Origin: Bradyrhizobium sp. NAS80.1
Lineage (GTDB): Bacteria; Pseudomonadota; Alphaproteobacteria; Rhizobiales; Xanthobacteraceae
Length of the DNA stretch: 32,654 nt
Direction: 5' to 3'
Assembly: GCF_001908205.1 (NCBI RefSeq)
Contig: NZ_LGHL01000167.1
Span: 1 to 32,654 of the forward strand
Within the stretch, counting starts at the first letter, position 1, and every line of letters begins with the position of its first letter. Shown here in pieces: positions 15,243 through 23,294 of the stretch. A program made the translations under genes and the position numbers. Under the pieces are notes generated by a model. That model was not told the DNA's origin. It saw nothing but the letters and a program-made list of their open reading frames with translations, and ran no database searches.

Positions 15243-16190
15243 CTAGGCCAATGCCCTCAGCCACGCCCCGATCTCGCTCACGGCGGAATTGGCCTGCTGC
15301 AACAGTTTCCCCATCGTGAAGAAGCCATGGAACTGGCCGGGATAGTGCTTGTAGGTGACGGGTACGCCGGCCTCTTTGAGACGCGCGGCATATTCGTCGC
15401 CCTCGTCGCGCAGCGGATCGGCGCCGGCGGTCAGCACATAGGCCGGCGGCAGGGCGGCAAGGCTCGCCGCGCGCGCCGGCGAGGCGCGCCAATCGTGGAT
15501 GTCGGCGGCGCTGTCGAGATAGTGGTCGCGGAACCAGCGGATCACCGAATGCGTCAGCAGCACGCTTGTCTCGGGCTCGCTGTGGGAGCCGTGCGTCATG
15601 GCGAAATCGACGGCGGGGTAGATCAAGACCTGGCCCGCGATCGCAGGACCATTGCCGTCACGCGCGGCAAGCGAAACGACGGCTGCGAGATTGCCGCCGG
15701 CGCTGTCGCCGCCGATTGAGAGGCGCGAGGCGTCGATGCCGAGCTCGCGCGCATTCGCGGCGACCCATTTGGTAGCGGCTATGGCGTCATCGGCTGCGGC
15801 GGGAAACTTATGCTCCGGAGCGAGCCGGTAGTCGACCGAGATCACGATCAGCGCGCCCTCGACTGCAAGCTTGCGGCAGACGACGTCGTGGGAGTCGAGA
15901 TCGCCGATGACCCAGCCGCCGCCATGGAAGAACACCAGTGCCGGCGACAAGCCGTCGTGCCGGCGCAGGTCCTTCGGCACGTAAATGCGCGCCGGGATAA
16001 CGCCGTGCGGTGCCGGGATCGACAGCGGCGCGACGCGCGCAAGCTCGGGTGCTTCAGGATTGGTCGCAAAGCGGGCCTGCGCGTAATAAGCGCGCGCTTC
16101 CGGTGCGGTCAGGGTCTCGTAGGCGGGGCGACCGGCCTCCTGAACGACCTTGTAGACGGCGGCGGCGTCGGGATCGAGCACAACGGGCAT
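15243..16190 (-). CDS. Alpha/beta hydrolase, hormone-sensitive-lipase-type esterase
   Basis: 315 residues. The oxyanion-hole motif HGGGWVIGDLDSHD lies near residue 90, the nucleophile serine is in GGDSAGGNLAAVV, the acid in LTAGADPLRDEGDEYA and the histidine in YPGQFHGFF near residue 288. This is the complete triad of the HSL (bacterial family IV) esterases, cytoplasmic enzymes acting on short acyl esters. The start MPVVLDPDAAAVYKVV is a usual N-terminal cap for the group, with GAGG ten bases upstream. It lies behind the repeat and the BASS carrier on the same strand. The natural substrate is not predictable. Confidence 0.9.
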   Translation of the reverse strand: MPVVLDPDAAAVYKVVQEAGRPAYETLTAPEARAYYAQARFATNPEAPELARVAPLSIPAPHGVIPARIYVPKDLRRHDGLSPALVFFHGGGWVIGDLDSHDVVCRKLAVEGALIVISVDYRLAPEHKFPAAADDAIAATKWVAANARELGIDASRLSIGGDSAGGNLAAVVSLAARDGNGPAIAGQVLIYPAVDFAMTHGSHSEPETSVLLTHSVIRWFRDHYLDSAADIHDWRASPARAASLAALPPAYVLTAGADPLRDEGDEYAARLKEAGVPVTYKHYPGQFHGFFTMGKLLQQANSAVSEIGAWLRALA

Positions 16191-16436
16191 GGGGGAGCGA
16201 CCTCAAGTTTTCTGGTTATGGTTGGGCGTCGTTCTCGGGGGGCAATGCCCGCCTCGGCCCCCGGGAAGGGCGTTCCACTATCCCATCCGGCTGCCGGCCT
16301 GGCCAGCCGGCGGCGGGCAGGGCAGGAATGCCGCCCTTTCCCCGCCGTATTCGGCGTGTTAACCGGATGGCCTGCGAGCGGCGGTATCCCCTGTAGAATG
16401 TCCAACAAGCCCGATTCGCTGTTGAAGCCGCGCGAG

Positions 16437-17423
16437 ATGTTTCGAACCCTTACTCTGACAGGCCTTGCGGCGCTTTTGGCCGCCACCGCTTTGACGGTTG
16501 CGACGCCCGCGCAGGCGCAGATCGGCACGATCTTCTCCGATCCGCCGCCGCGCCCGCCGGGCAGTATTCCGCGTGGCCAGCCGCAGCCACAGATCCCTGA
16601 TGACGACGAGGAGGTCCCCGAGCTGCCGCCGCAGGGCCGCGTGCTGCCGTCGCGCCCGATGGCGCCTCCGCCGGGCCGGCAGGGCAATGTCATGCCGGGG
16701 CCGGTCGAGAGCCAACCCCTGGCGCCGCCGCCGGGCTCGACCGTTGCCCCGCCGAACCAGCCGCCGGCCGTCGCTGTCGCGCCGCCTGGTCCGCAAGGCG
16801 TCCCGCCGGGTGCGCCCGGTCAGCGACAGCCCCAGCAAAAGGGCGGCCCCGTGCCGCAGACACCGGCGAGCCTCCAGCCAGGCGACGAGGTGGTCACCGA
16901 GCCGCCGGCCCAGAAGATCGTGAACAAGAAGGCGACCTTCTCCGGCCTCGACAAGATCACCGGGCGCATCATCAATTTCGACGAGGACATCGGCGAGACC
17001 GTCCAGTTCGGCGCGCTGCGCGTCAAAACCGACGCCTGCTACACGCGGCCGGCGACGGAGGCCGCCAATACCGACGCCTTCGTCGAGGTCGACGAGATTA
17101 CCTTGCAGGGCGAGGTAAAGCGGATTTTCTCGGGCTGGATGTACGCCGCGAGCCCCGGCCTGCACGGCGTCGAGCATCCGATCTACGATATCTGGCTGAC
17201 CGACTGCAAAGAGCCGCAGCAGACCATCGCGACTGCTGCGCCGGATCCCGCGACCAAGCCCGCGCCTCCGCCGCCGCCGGCAGCGCAAAAGAAGGCCGCA
17301 CCCAAGCAGGCCGTGCAGCAGCGTCCGCCGCAGCCGTTGCCGCCACCGCCATCGCAGCAGCAATCGGCTCCGCCGCCACAGCAGCAGCCGGGTCTCTTCG
17401 GAATCCCCGGGTTTGGCCGCTAG
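16437..17423 (+). CDS. DUF2155 domain protein, exported, proline-rich
   Basis: About 328 residues. From the ATG at 16437 (MFRTLTLTGLAALLAATA) there is a compact signal peptide ending near AQAQ; an ATG at 16398 would add 13 residues and cannot be excluded. A long Pro/Gln/Gly-rich region follows (about 28-150). The DUF2155 domain (about 165-265) begins FSGLDKITGRIINFDEDIG, has FGALRVKTDACYTRP and ends PIYDIWLTDC. The C-terminal tail is again Pro/Gln-rich. The family is conserved in alphaproteobacteria, usually beside aat and accBC, and has no firm function. It is convergent with aat, only 3 nt apart. Confidence 0.88.
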   Translation: MFRTLTLTGLAALLAATALTVATPAQAQIGTIFSDPPPRPPGSIPRGQPQPQIPDDDEEVPELPPQGRVLPSRPMAPPPGRQGNVMPGPVESQPLAPPPGSTVAPPNQPPAVAVAPPGPQGVPPGAPGQRQPQQKGGPVPQTPASLQPGDEVVTEPPAQKIVNKKATFSGLDKITGRIINFDEDIGETVQFGALRVKTDACYTRPATEAANTDAFVEVDEITLQGEVKRIFSGWMYAASPGLHGVEHPIYDIWLTDCKEPQQTIATAAPDPATKPAPPPPPAAQKKAAPKQAVQQRPPQPLPPPPSQQQSAPPPQQQPGLFGIPGFGR

Positions 17424-17426
17424 GCC

Positions 17427-18107
17427 CTATTGCCGCGAGGCGATGATCTCGAGCGCGCGCGCCCCCGGGATCGCCTCGCCGGCGGAGAGCCTCAGGAAAT
17501 CGCCGGGTTCGCCGGCGAGCGCCTTGTCAAGCAGCGCGGTGTAGCGCCGTCGTGAAATCTCGAGCGCACCAAAGCTCTTGAGGTGTTCGGTGACATATTG
17601 CGTGTCGAGCAGCTCGAAGCCGCCATGGATGAGCCGCGCGACCAGATGCACCAGCGCGACCTTCGAGGCATCGCGCGCGGTGTGGAACATGCTCTCGCCG
17701 AAGAAGGCCCGCCCCAGGCTCACGCCGTAAAGCCCGCCGACGAGGTCGTCGCCCTGCCACGCCTCGACGCTGTGGCAATGGCCGAGTTCACGCAGACCGC
17801 CATAGAGATCGCGGATGCGCTTGTTGATCCAGGTGTCCTCGCGCCCGGTCTGTGGCGCGGCGCAGCCGGCGATCGTGGCCTTGAACGCGGTGTTGACGGT
17901 CACGCGAAAGGCGTCTGAACGGACCGTGCGCGCGAGGCGCGAGGCGACGCGGAAGCCCTCGAGCGGGATGACGCCCCGCATCTCCGGCTCGACCCAGAAC
18001 AGCGTCGGATCGTCCGCGCTCTCGGCCATCGGAAAGATGCCGCAGGCGTAGGCGCGCAGCAGCACTGCTGGCGTGATTTCAGACGAGGCGGAATCGCGCG
18101 AGGTCAT
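17427..18107 (-). CDS. aat: Leucyl/phenylalanyl-tRNA--protein transferase
   Basis: 226 residues. The enzyme adds Leu or Phe to N-terminal Arg/Lys of proteins and so marks them for ClpAP by the N-end rule. Signature segments are LLRAYACGIFPMAES, FWVEPEMRGVIPLEGF, TWINKRIRDLYGGLRELGHC, HSVEAW, LVGGLYGVSLGRAFFGESMF and LDTQYVTEHLKSFGALEISR. These cover the GNAT-like C-terminal domain fully. I chose the ATG at 18107 (MTSRDSASSEITP); the open frame reaches a TTG at 18119. No clear ribosome site is visible at either. Confidence 0.96.
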   Translation of the reverse strand: MTSRDSASSEITPAVLLRAYACGIFPMAESADDPTLFWVEPEMRGVIPLEGFRVASRLARTVRSDAFRVTVNTAFKATIAGCAAPQTGREDTWINKRIRDLYGGLRELGHCHSVEAWQGDDLVGGLYGVSLGRAFFGESMFHTARDASKVALVHLVARLIHGGFELLDTQYVTEHLKSFGALEISRRRYTALLDKALAGEPGDFLRLSAGEAIPGARALEIIASRQ

Positions 18108-18170
18108 GGCACGCAACAATAGCAGGATCGCGATGCGCGTGCGATGGGGGGGAGGCTCTGCAATCGCGGG

Positions 18171-19712
18171 TCAGCTCGCCGTCGCGCTGCTCGCCTGGTC
18201 GGGCGCTGCGGGCACACGGCGGAACTTCAGGAGAATGCGGGTTCCGGAATGCGCGGGATCGCGCTCGACGGAGGCATCGAGCTTGGAGGCCATGGCCGCG
18301 ACAATGCGCTGGCCCATGCCGGTGGAGCGCGGATCGGCCTTGGCGTTGTCGCCGACGCCGTCGTCGGTGATCGTCAGCAGGAGGTCGTCGCCTTGCGAGG
18401 TCAGCTCGACGTGGATGGGACCGGCGCCGTCGGGATAGGCGTACTTCACCGCGTTCATCACCAGCTCGTTGACGATGATGCCGACGGCAACGGCACGGTC
18501 CGGATCGATTTCGATCGGCTCGGCCTTCAGCGTCAGGCGCGACATCCGGTCGCCTTCGGCCGAGCGGCGCAGATCCTCGAGCAGCGAGCCCAGATACTGG
18601 TTCAGGACCACGCTCTTCAGGTCCTGCGAGGTGTAGAGGCGGCGGTGCACCTGCGCGACCGCGGCGACGCGGCCCATCGCATTGGTCAGCGCCGCCTTGA
18701 CCTCATCCTGCGTGGCGGAGCTTGCCTGAAGGTGCAGCAGCGAGGCGATGATCTGGAGCGAGTTGCCGACGCGGTGGTTGACCTCGCGCAGCAGCAGTTC
18801 GCGCTCGGCGGCAAGCGCCGCGTAGCGGTCGCGTGAGGCATGGATCTCGGCTTCGGCTTCCTCGCGCGCCTTCTGCAATTCGGCCTGGCGCAGCGCGCCA
18901 TCGACCGCGACGTGGAGCAAGGGGATGAAGTCGCCCTTGACGTCCTTGACCAGGTAATCCGCCGCGCCGGCCTTCAGCGCGGTGACCGCGATGGTAGAAT
19001 CCTGCGATGCCGTGACGAACACCACGGGCGGTGCGCCAGCGATCGCCATGATCTGTTCCAGTGTTTCCAGCCCGTCGAGACCGGGCATGTACTGGTCAAG
19101 CGCCACGACATCGATGCAGCCTTCGACATCCGCGCGGCGGATGCGCTCCAGGCCTTCCTCTCCGCTTGCGGCATGGATGACCTTGTAGCCGCGCCGCGTC
19201 AGGCCGCGATCAACCAGGCGCGCCAGCGCGTCGTCGTCGTCGATGTAGAGCAATGTCGGCGTGCGCCGGTTCATGAGGCGGCGGGGGGGGACCTGGATGA
19301 CCGAGAAGAACAGGCCGAGCTGCCGGATGGCGTTGGCGAAACTCTCGTAGTTGACGGGCTTGGTGATGTAGACGTTGCAGCCGAGCTCGTAGCAGTGCTT
19401 GATTTCCTGGGAGTCGTCGGTAGTGGTCAGCACAACCACGGGCGAGGTCTTCAGATATCTGTTCTCCTTGATCTGCTTCAGGATGTCGATTCCGGTCATG
19501 TCGGGCAGGTTGAGGTCGAGCAGGATCAGGAGCGCATTGCCCTTCTGCGCAAGCCCACTGCCGTCGGCGCCGAACAGGTGCTTCATCGCGTCGGTGCCAT
19601 TGGCGAACGCGACGATCTCGTTGTTGACGCCGGAGCGACGGATATTGCGCTCGATCAGCCGGGCGTGTCCTTCGTCGTCCTCGATCATGATGATGGTGAC
19701 GGGCAGTGTCAT
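18171..19712 (-). CDS. REC-REC-HisKA_2 sensor kinase
   Basis: 513 residues from the ATG at 19712. REC1 (about 4-135) has phosphoacceptor D66 in LLDLNLPDMTG, the switch TTTDD and K118 in ITKPV. REC2 (about 153-275) has acidic pocket YIDDDD, D206 in VALDQYMPGLDG, and a lysine in YLVKD. A short coiled coil leads to a HisKA_2-type dimerisation domain with H313 in REVNHRVGNSLQIIASLLH. The ATPase has NELVMNAVKYAYP, DDGVGD and GMGQRIVAA. There is no membrane segment, so it is cytosolic. The start overlaps the upstream kinase stop as ATGA, indicating coupling. HisKA_2/HWE kinases in alphaproteobacteria often feed PhyR; the operon has an EcfG promoter. Confidence 0.92.
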   Translation of the reverse strand: MTLPVTIIMIEDDEGHARLIERNIRRSGVNNEIVAFANGTDAMKHLFGADGSGLAQKGNALLILLDLNLPDMTGIDILKQIKENRYLKTSPVVVLTTTDDSQEIKHCYELGCNVYITKPVNYESFANAIRQLGLFFSVIQVPPRRLMNRRTPTLLYIDDDDALARLVDRGLTRRGYKVIHAASGEEGLERIRRADVEGCIDVVALDQYMPGLDGLETLEQIMAIAGAPPVVFVTASQDSTIAVTALKAGAADYLVKDVKGDFIPLLHVAVDGALRQAELQKAREEAEAEIHASRDRYAALAAERELLLREVNHRVGNSLQIIASLLHLQASSATQDEVKAALTNAMGRVAAVAQVHRRLYTSQDLKSVVLNQYLGSLLEDLRRSAEGDRMSRLTLKAEPIEIDPDRAVAVGIIVNELVMNAVKYAYPDGAGPIHVELTSQGDDLLLTITDDGVGDNAKADPRSTGMGQRIVAAMASKLDASVERDPAHSGTRILLKFRRVPAAPDQASSATAS

Positions 19713-21226
19713 GTGTCGGCGTTCCGGTTGCTGGCGTTCCACGCGATGGGCAGCGTAATCGTGAAGGTGCTGCCCGTGTTCAGTTCCGACGATACCGACA
19801 TCGTGCCGCCGAGACGGCGCACAAGTGCACGCACATGCGCAAGACCGATGCCCTGACCGGGCTTGTCCTGAGACCCCGCACGGCGGAACAAATCGAAAAT
19901 CCGCTGATGGTCCTTCGGATCGATGCCGCGCCCGTTATCGCTGATTTCGAAGATAGCGTATCCAAGCTTGGTGCGCCCCCGGATTCGGATCTCGCCGGGA
20001 ACTCCGCTTTTCAGATACTTGACCCCGTTGTCGATCAGATTGGAGAAGATCTGCTCGAGTGCGAGGCGATCGCTGATGATATTCGGCAGCGGCTCGACGC
20101 GGATTTCAGCCCGCGCCTCTGCGGCCTGATGTGCCAGCGTTGACACGATCGCTTCTATCAGTTCTTGCGTGTCGATCTTCTCCGGCACGAATTCGCGCCG
20201 GCCCTCGCGGGTGAGGTTGAGGATCGCCGAGATCAGCCGGTCCATCTTCGCGATCGACGATTTGATGAAGCCAAGGGCTTCGGCAAAGTCGGCTGAAAGC
20301 TGTTTGTCCGCCTCCTCAAGCACGATCTCGCCAGCCGCCGGTGGCGGCCCGCCGGTCGCGGCTTGGGTGAGGCCGCCGATGCGGCGGAAAATGTCGCCGC
20401 GGAGCTCCTCGAGTTCGCTGGTAAAGCCCATGATGTTCACCAGTGGCGAGCGCAAATCGTGGCTGACGATATAGGCAAAGCGCTGGATCTCGTCGTTGGC
20501 CTCGCGCAGGTCTGCCGTGCGTTCGTCGACGGTGGCTTCCAGGTTGAGATTGGCGTCGCGCAGGCGCGCCTCGGCCTGGTCGCGGGCGCGTGAGGACTGG
20601 CGCACCAGCAGGACCGATCCGAAGGCGAGCGCCAGAACCATCGCCGAGCCGGCGATGGTCACGGAGGAGGCAAGCTTCTGGGTCCGGTCGGCGGTCTCGG
20701 TCCGTTCCCTGAACAGGCGATCCTCTTCGGTCCGCATGTCGCGACCGACGCTGGCGATGGTCTCGACCGCACTCGTGGACGTACCGTCGCGCAGCACGGT
20801 CACGGCAGTCGAGAGGTCGCCGTTCTTGATCCGATCGACGCCACGGGCGAATTCCGACAGGCGTTGCTCGACGGCCTTGCGCAGCTTGGCGGTATTTGCT
20901 GCCTGCGCCGGATTGTCCCGCGTGAGCTTTTCCAGCTGATCCAGGGCCGGCAGGATCCTGGCGGCGGCGGCCTGGTACTCGTCCAGGAATTGCGGGGCGG
21001 AGGACAGCAGATAGGCCCGGGTCGCGCTTTCCGCGCGGCGGACTTCGAGCAGCAGATTGGCAATCTGGCCTTCGGTCTCGACCGTGTGCACGACCCTGGC
21101 GTTGTCCTCCCGCGCCTTGTTGACCAGCAGGACCGACAACACGCTGATCGCGACCAGCACGAAAAATCCCGCCGAAAGCAGCAGGATTTGCATCACCGTG
21201 CGCCGCCGCTGAGCGTCAGCCGTCAC
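19709..21226 (-). CDS. CHASE3 sensor histidine kinase
   Basis: 505 residues from a GTG start at 21226. TM1 (about 13-36) and TM2 (about 188-208) bracket a periplasmic CHASE3 domain (EVRRAESATRAYLLSS, then QFLDEY). A coiled coil follows, then HisKA with H256 in FAYIVSHDLRSPLVNIMGF. A Pro/Gly-rich insert with IGGLTQAATGGPPPA sits in the dimerisation region. The ATPase has NLIDNGVKYL, EISDNGRGID and GQGIGLAHVRALV. It lacks its own receiver; the next gene, overlapping by 4 nt, supplies two. It starts 97 nt after the accC stop with an EcfG promoter in that gap, so it is not simply part of the acc operon. Confidence 0.92.
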   Translation of the reverse strand: MTADAQRRRTVMQILLLSAGFFVLVAISVLSVLLVNKAREDNARVVHTVETEGQIANLLLEVRRAESATRAYLLSSAPQFLDEYQAAAARILPALDQLEKLTRDNPAQAANTAKLRKAVEQRLSEFARGVDRIKNGDLSTAVTVLRDGTSTSAVETIASVGRDMRTEEDRLFRERTETADRTQKLASSVTIAGSAMVLALAFGSVLLVRQSSRARDQAEARLRDANLNLEATVDERTADLREANDEIQRFAYIVSHDLRSPLVNIMGFTSELEELRGDIFRRIGGLTQAATGGPPPAAGEIVLEEADKQLSADFAEALGFIKSSIAKMDRLISAILNLTREGRREFVPEKIDTQELIEAIVSTLAHQAAEARAEIRVEPLPNIISDRLALEQIFSNLIDNGVKYLKSGVPGEIRIRGRTKLGYAIFEISDNGRGIDPKDHQRIFDLFRRAGSQDKPGQGIGLAHVRALVRRLGGTMSVSSELNTGSTFTITLPIAWNASNRNADT

Positions 21227-21293
21227 GATGGTTCGCCTTGTTGCGCTGAGCGACGTTCAAAATGGCCCCTTGGAACTGCCCCCAACCGTCCAG

Positions 21294-21319
21294 AACGCGA
21301 TTGGGGCCAAAGGGGTTCC
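21294..21319 (-). promoter_or_regulatory. EcfG-type promoter of the kinase operon (full consensus)
   Basis: On the minus strand GGAAC (21319-21315) is followed after exactly 17 bases by CGTT (21297-21294). This matches the alphaproteobacterial EcfG consensus GGAAC-N16/17-CGTT without mismatch. It lies just after the accC stop and about 65-70 nt before the GTG start of the CHASE3 kinase. Confidence 0.7.
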
Positions 21320-21322
21320 AAA

Positions 21323-22681
21323 CTATTTCGCGCCGGGATCCACGTTGCCGGCCAGGTATTGTTCAAGCCAGTGGATATGATAGTCGCCGTCGATGATGGA
21401 GGGCTGGCGCACCAGGTCGCGGAACAGCGGCAGCGTTGTCTCGATGCCGTCGACCACCATCTCGTCCAGTGCGCGGCGAAGCCGCATCAGGCATTCGGCG
21501 CGCGTCTTGCCGTGCACGATCAGCTTGCCGACCAGGGAGTCGTAATAGGGCGGAATCGTGTAGCCCTGATAGACCGCGGAATCGATGCGCACGCCAAGCC
21601 CGCCGGGCGCGTGGAATTGCGAGATGCGGCCCGGGGAAGGCCGGAAGGTCTGCGGGTTCTCCGCGTTGATGCGGCATTCGATGGCGTGGCCGATGATCTG
21701 CACTTCATCCTGCTTCGCCGGCAATTCGCCGCCGGCGGCGATGCGGATCTGCTCTAGGACAAGGTCGATGTCGGTGATGCTCTCGGTGACGGGATGCTCG
21801 ACCTGGATACGCGTGTTCATTTCGATGAAATAGAACTCGCCGTCCTCGAACAGGAATTCGATGGTGCCGACGCCGAGATATTTCATCTCACGCATCGCTT
21901 TCGCGCAGGTCTCGCCGATCTTGGCGCGTGCCGCTGCGGAGAGGACGGGCGAGGGGCCTTCTTCCCAGACCTTCTGGTGGCGGCGCTGCAGCGAGCAGTC
22001 GCGCTCGCCGAGATGGATTGCGCCGCCGCGGCCGTCGCCGAGGATCTGGATCTCGATGTGGCGCGGCTTCTGCAGGTACTTCTCGAGATAAACGGACGCG
22101 TCGCCGAACGCAGATTTTGCCTCGTTCGCCGCCGTCGACAGCGCCAATTGAAGATCAGCCTCGCTGTGCGCGACCTTCATGCCGCGGCCGCCGCCGCCGG
22201 CTGCCGCCTTCACCAGCACGGGAAAGCCGATCTTGCGGGCGATCGCCATCGCGTCGTCCTCGGGGCCGACCGCGCCGTCGGAGCCGGGCACCACGGGGAT
22301 GCCGAGCCGCTTGGCAGTCTTCTTGGCCTCGATCTTGTCGCCCATCAGGCGGATGTGCTCGGCCTTGGGGCCGATGAAGTGCAGATTGTGCTCGGCGAGG
22401 ATTTCCGCGAAGCGAGCGTTCTCGGACAGGAAACCGTAGCCGGGGTGCACCGCGTCGGCGCCGGTGATCTCGCAGGCCGCGAGCAGCGCGGGCACGTTGA
22501 GATAGCTGTCCTTGGACGGCGGCGGTCCGATGCAGACGCTCTCGTCCGACAGGCGCACATGCATGGCGTCGGCGTCGGCGGTGGAGTGCACGGCGACGGT
22601 CGCGATCCCGAGCTCCTTGCAGGCGCGCAGGATGCGTAGGGCGATCTCGCCGCGATTGGCTATGAGGATCTTGTCGAACAT
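21323..22681 (-). CDS. accC: Acetyl-CoA carboxylase, biotin carboxylase subunit
   Basis: 452 residues, full length. AccC carboxylates biotin on AccB using ATP and bicarbonate, the first half of malonyl-CoA synthesis. Visible are the N-terminal KILIANRGEIALRILRAC, VHPGYGFLSENA, the ATP-grasp glycine-rich loop KAAAGGGGRGMK, HLGERDCSLQRRHQK, and the active-site FIEMNTRIQVEHPVTE. The C-terminal part (SPGRISQFHAPGG and PPYYDSLVGKLIVHG) is intact. The gene is downstream of accB on the same strand, separated by an 80-bp spacer that is almost wholly an inverted repeat. Confidence 0.98.
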   Translation of the reverse strand: MFDKILIANRGEIALRILRACKELGIATVAVHSTADADAMHVRLSDESVCIGPPPSKDSYLNVPALLAACEITGADAVHPGYGFLSENARFAEILAEHNLHFIGPKAEHIRLMGDKIEAKKTAKRLGIPVVPGSDGAVGPEDDAMAIARKIGFPVLVKAAAGGGGRGMKVAHSEADLQLALSTAANEAKSAFGDASVYLEKYLQKPRHIEIQILGDGRGGAIHLGERDCSLQRRHQKVWEEGPSPVLSAAARAKIGETCAKAMREMKYLGVGTIEFLFEDGEFYFIEMNTRIQVEHPVTESITDIDLVLEQIRIAAGGELPAKQDEVQIIGHAIECRINAENPQTFRPSPGRISQFHAPGGLGVRIDSAVYQGYTIPPYYDSLVGKLIVHGKTRAECLMRLRRALDEMVVDGIETTLPLFRDLVRQPSIIDGDYHIHWLEQYLAGNVDPGAK

Positions 22682-22694
22682 GGTGCCTCAGCGG

Positions 22695-22761
22695 GCGAAT
22701 AGGGAGTAGCGAATGGCGAATGGCAAGACGGACCATTCGCTATTCGCAATTCGCCACTCGC
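22695..22761. repeat. Inverted repeat filling the accB-accC spacer
   Basis: Imperfect 29-bp arms (22695-22723 and 22733-22761) face each other across the 9-base loop CAAGACGGA. The inner 15 bp (GCGAATGGCGAATGG against CCATTCGCTATTCGC) match with one exception. The right arm ends directly against the accB stop codon. In the acc transcript this would be a long stem-loop. Confidence 0.65.
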
Positions 22762-23256
22762 TTATTCAATAATGACGAGCGGCTCGCCGTACTCGACCGG
22801 CTGGCCGTCTTCGACCAGGATCTGCGTCACCGTGCCGGCTCGCGGCGAGGGAATCTGGTTCATGGTCTTCATCGCTTCGATGATCAGCAGCGTCTGGCCG
22901 ACCGAGACCTTGCTGCCGACCTCGATGAACGGCTTGGCGCCGGGCTCCGGCGCCCAATAGGCGGTGCCGACCATCGGCGAGCTCACGGCGCCCGGATGCT
23001 TCGACAGGTCGGACGCCGCGGCCGCCGGTGCTGCGGCGGCAGCTGCTGCGACAGGCACGGCATGGGCGGTTGCCACCGGCATCGGCATGGTCGCGGCAAC
23101 GCTGATGTTGCGGGCGACGCGCAGGCGCAGGCCCGCACGCTCGATCTCGATCTCGGTGAGGCTGGTTTCATCGAGCAGCAGGGCGAGCTCGCGGATGAGC
23201 GCGGAATCGTCGCTGGAAAATTTTGCGGCTGCTTTGTCGTCTGGCTGGCGCGCCAT
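22762..23256 (-). CDS. accB: Acetyl-CoA carboxylase, biotin carboxyl carrier protein
   Basis: 164 residues. The N-terminal part (about 13-52) resembles other AccB proteins (IRELALLLDETSLTEIEIE). An Ala/Pro/Val-rich flexible linker (about 55-85) follows. The biotinyl domain (about 88-164) has the modified lysine K130 in IIEAMKTMNQI and the paired hairpin around GQPVEYGEPLVIIE. The frame is open back to 23646 through aroQ, but the ATG at 23256 (MARQPDDKAAAKF) lies between the genes and gives the normal length. It is 38 nt downstream of aroQ and upstream of accC, so the three probably share a transcript. Confidence 0.97.
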   Translation of the reverse strand: MARQPDDKAAAKFSSDDSALIRELALLLDETSLTEIEIERAGLRLRVARNISVAATMPMPVATAHAVPVAAAAAAAPAAAASDLSKHPGAVSSPMVGTAYWAPEPGAKPFIEVGSKVSVGQTLLIIEAMKTMNQIPSPRAGTVTQILVEDGQPVEYGEPLVIIE

Positions 23257-23294
23257 GTTCTTTGATCCGAATGTTCTGTTTGATGAGGGAAGCT

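Noticed and set aside
15810..16436. Upstream extension of the DUF2155 frame
   Set aside because: It runs antisense through the esterase gene and lacks similarity to the family; the signal peptide starts at 16437 (or 16398).
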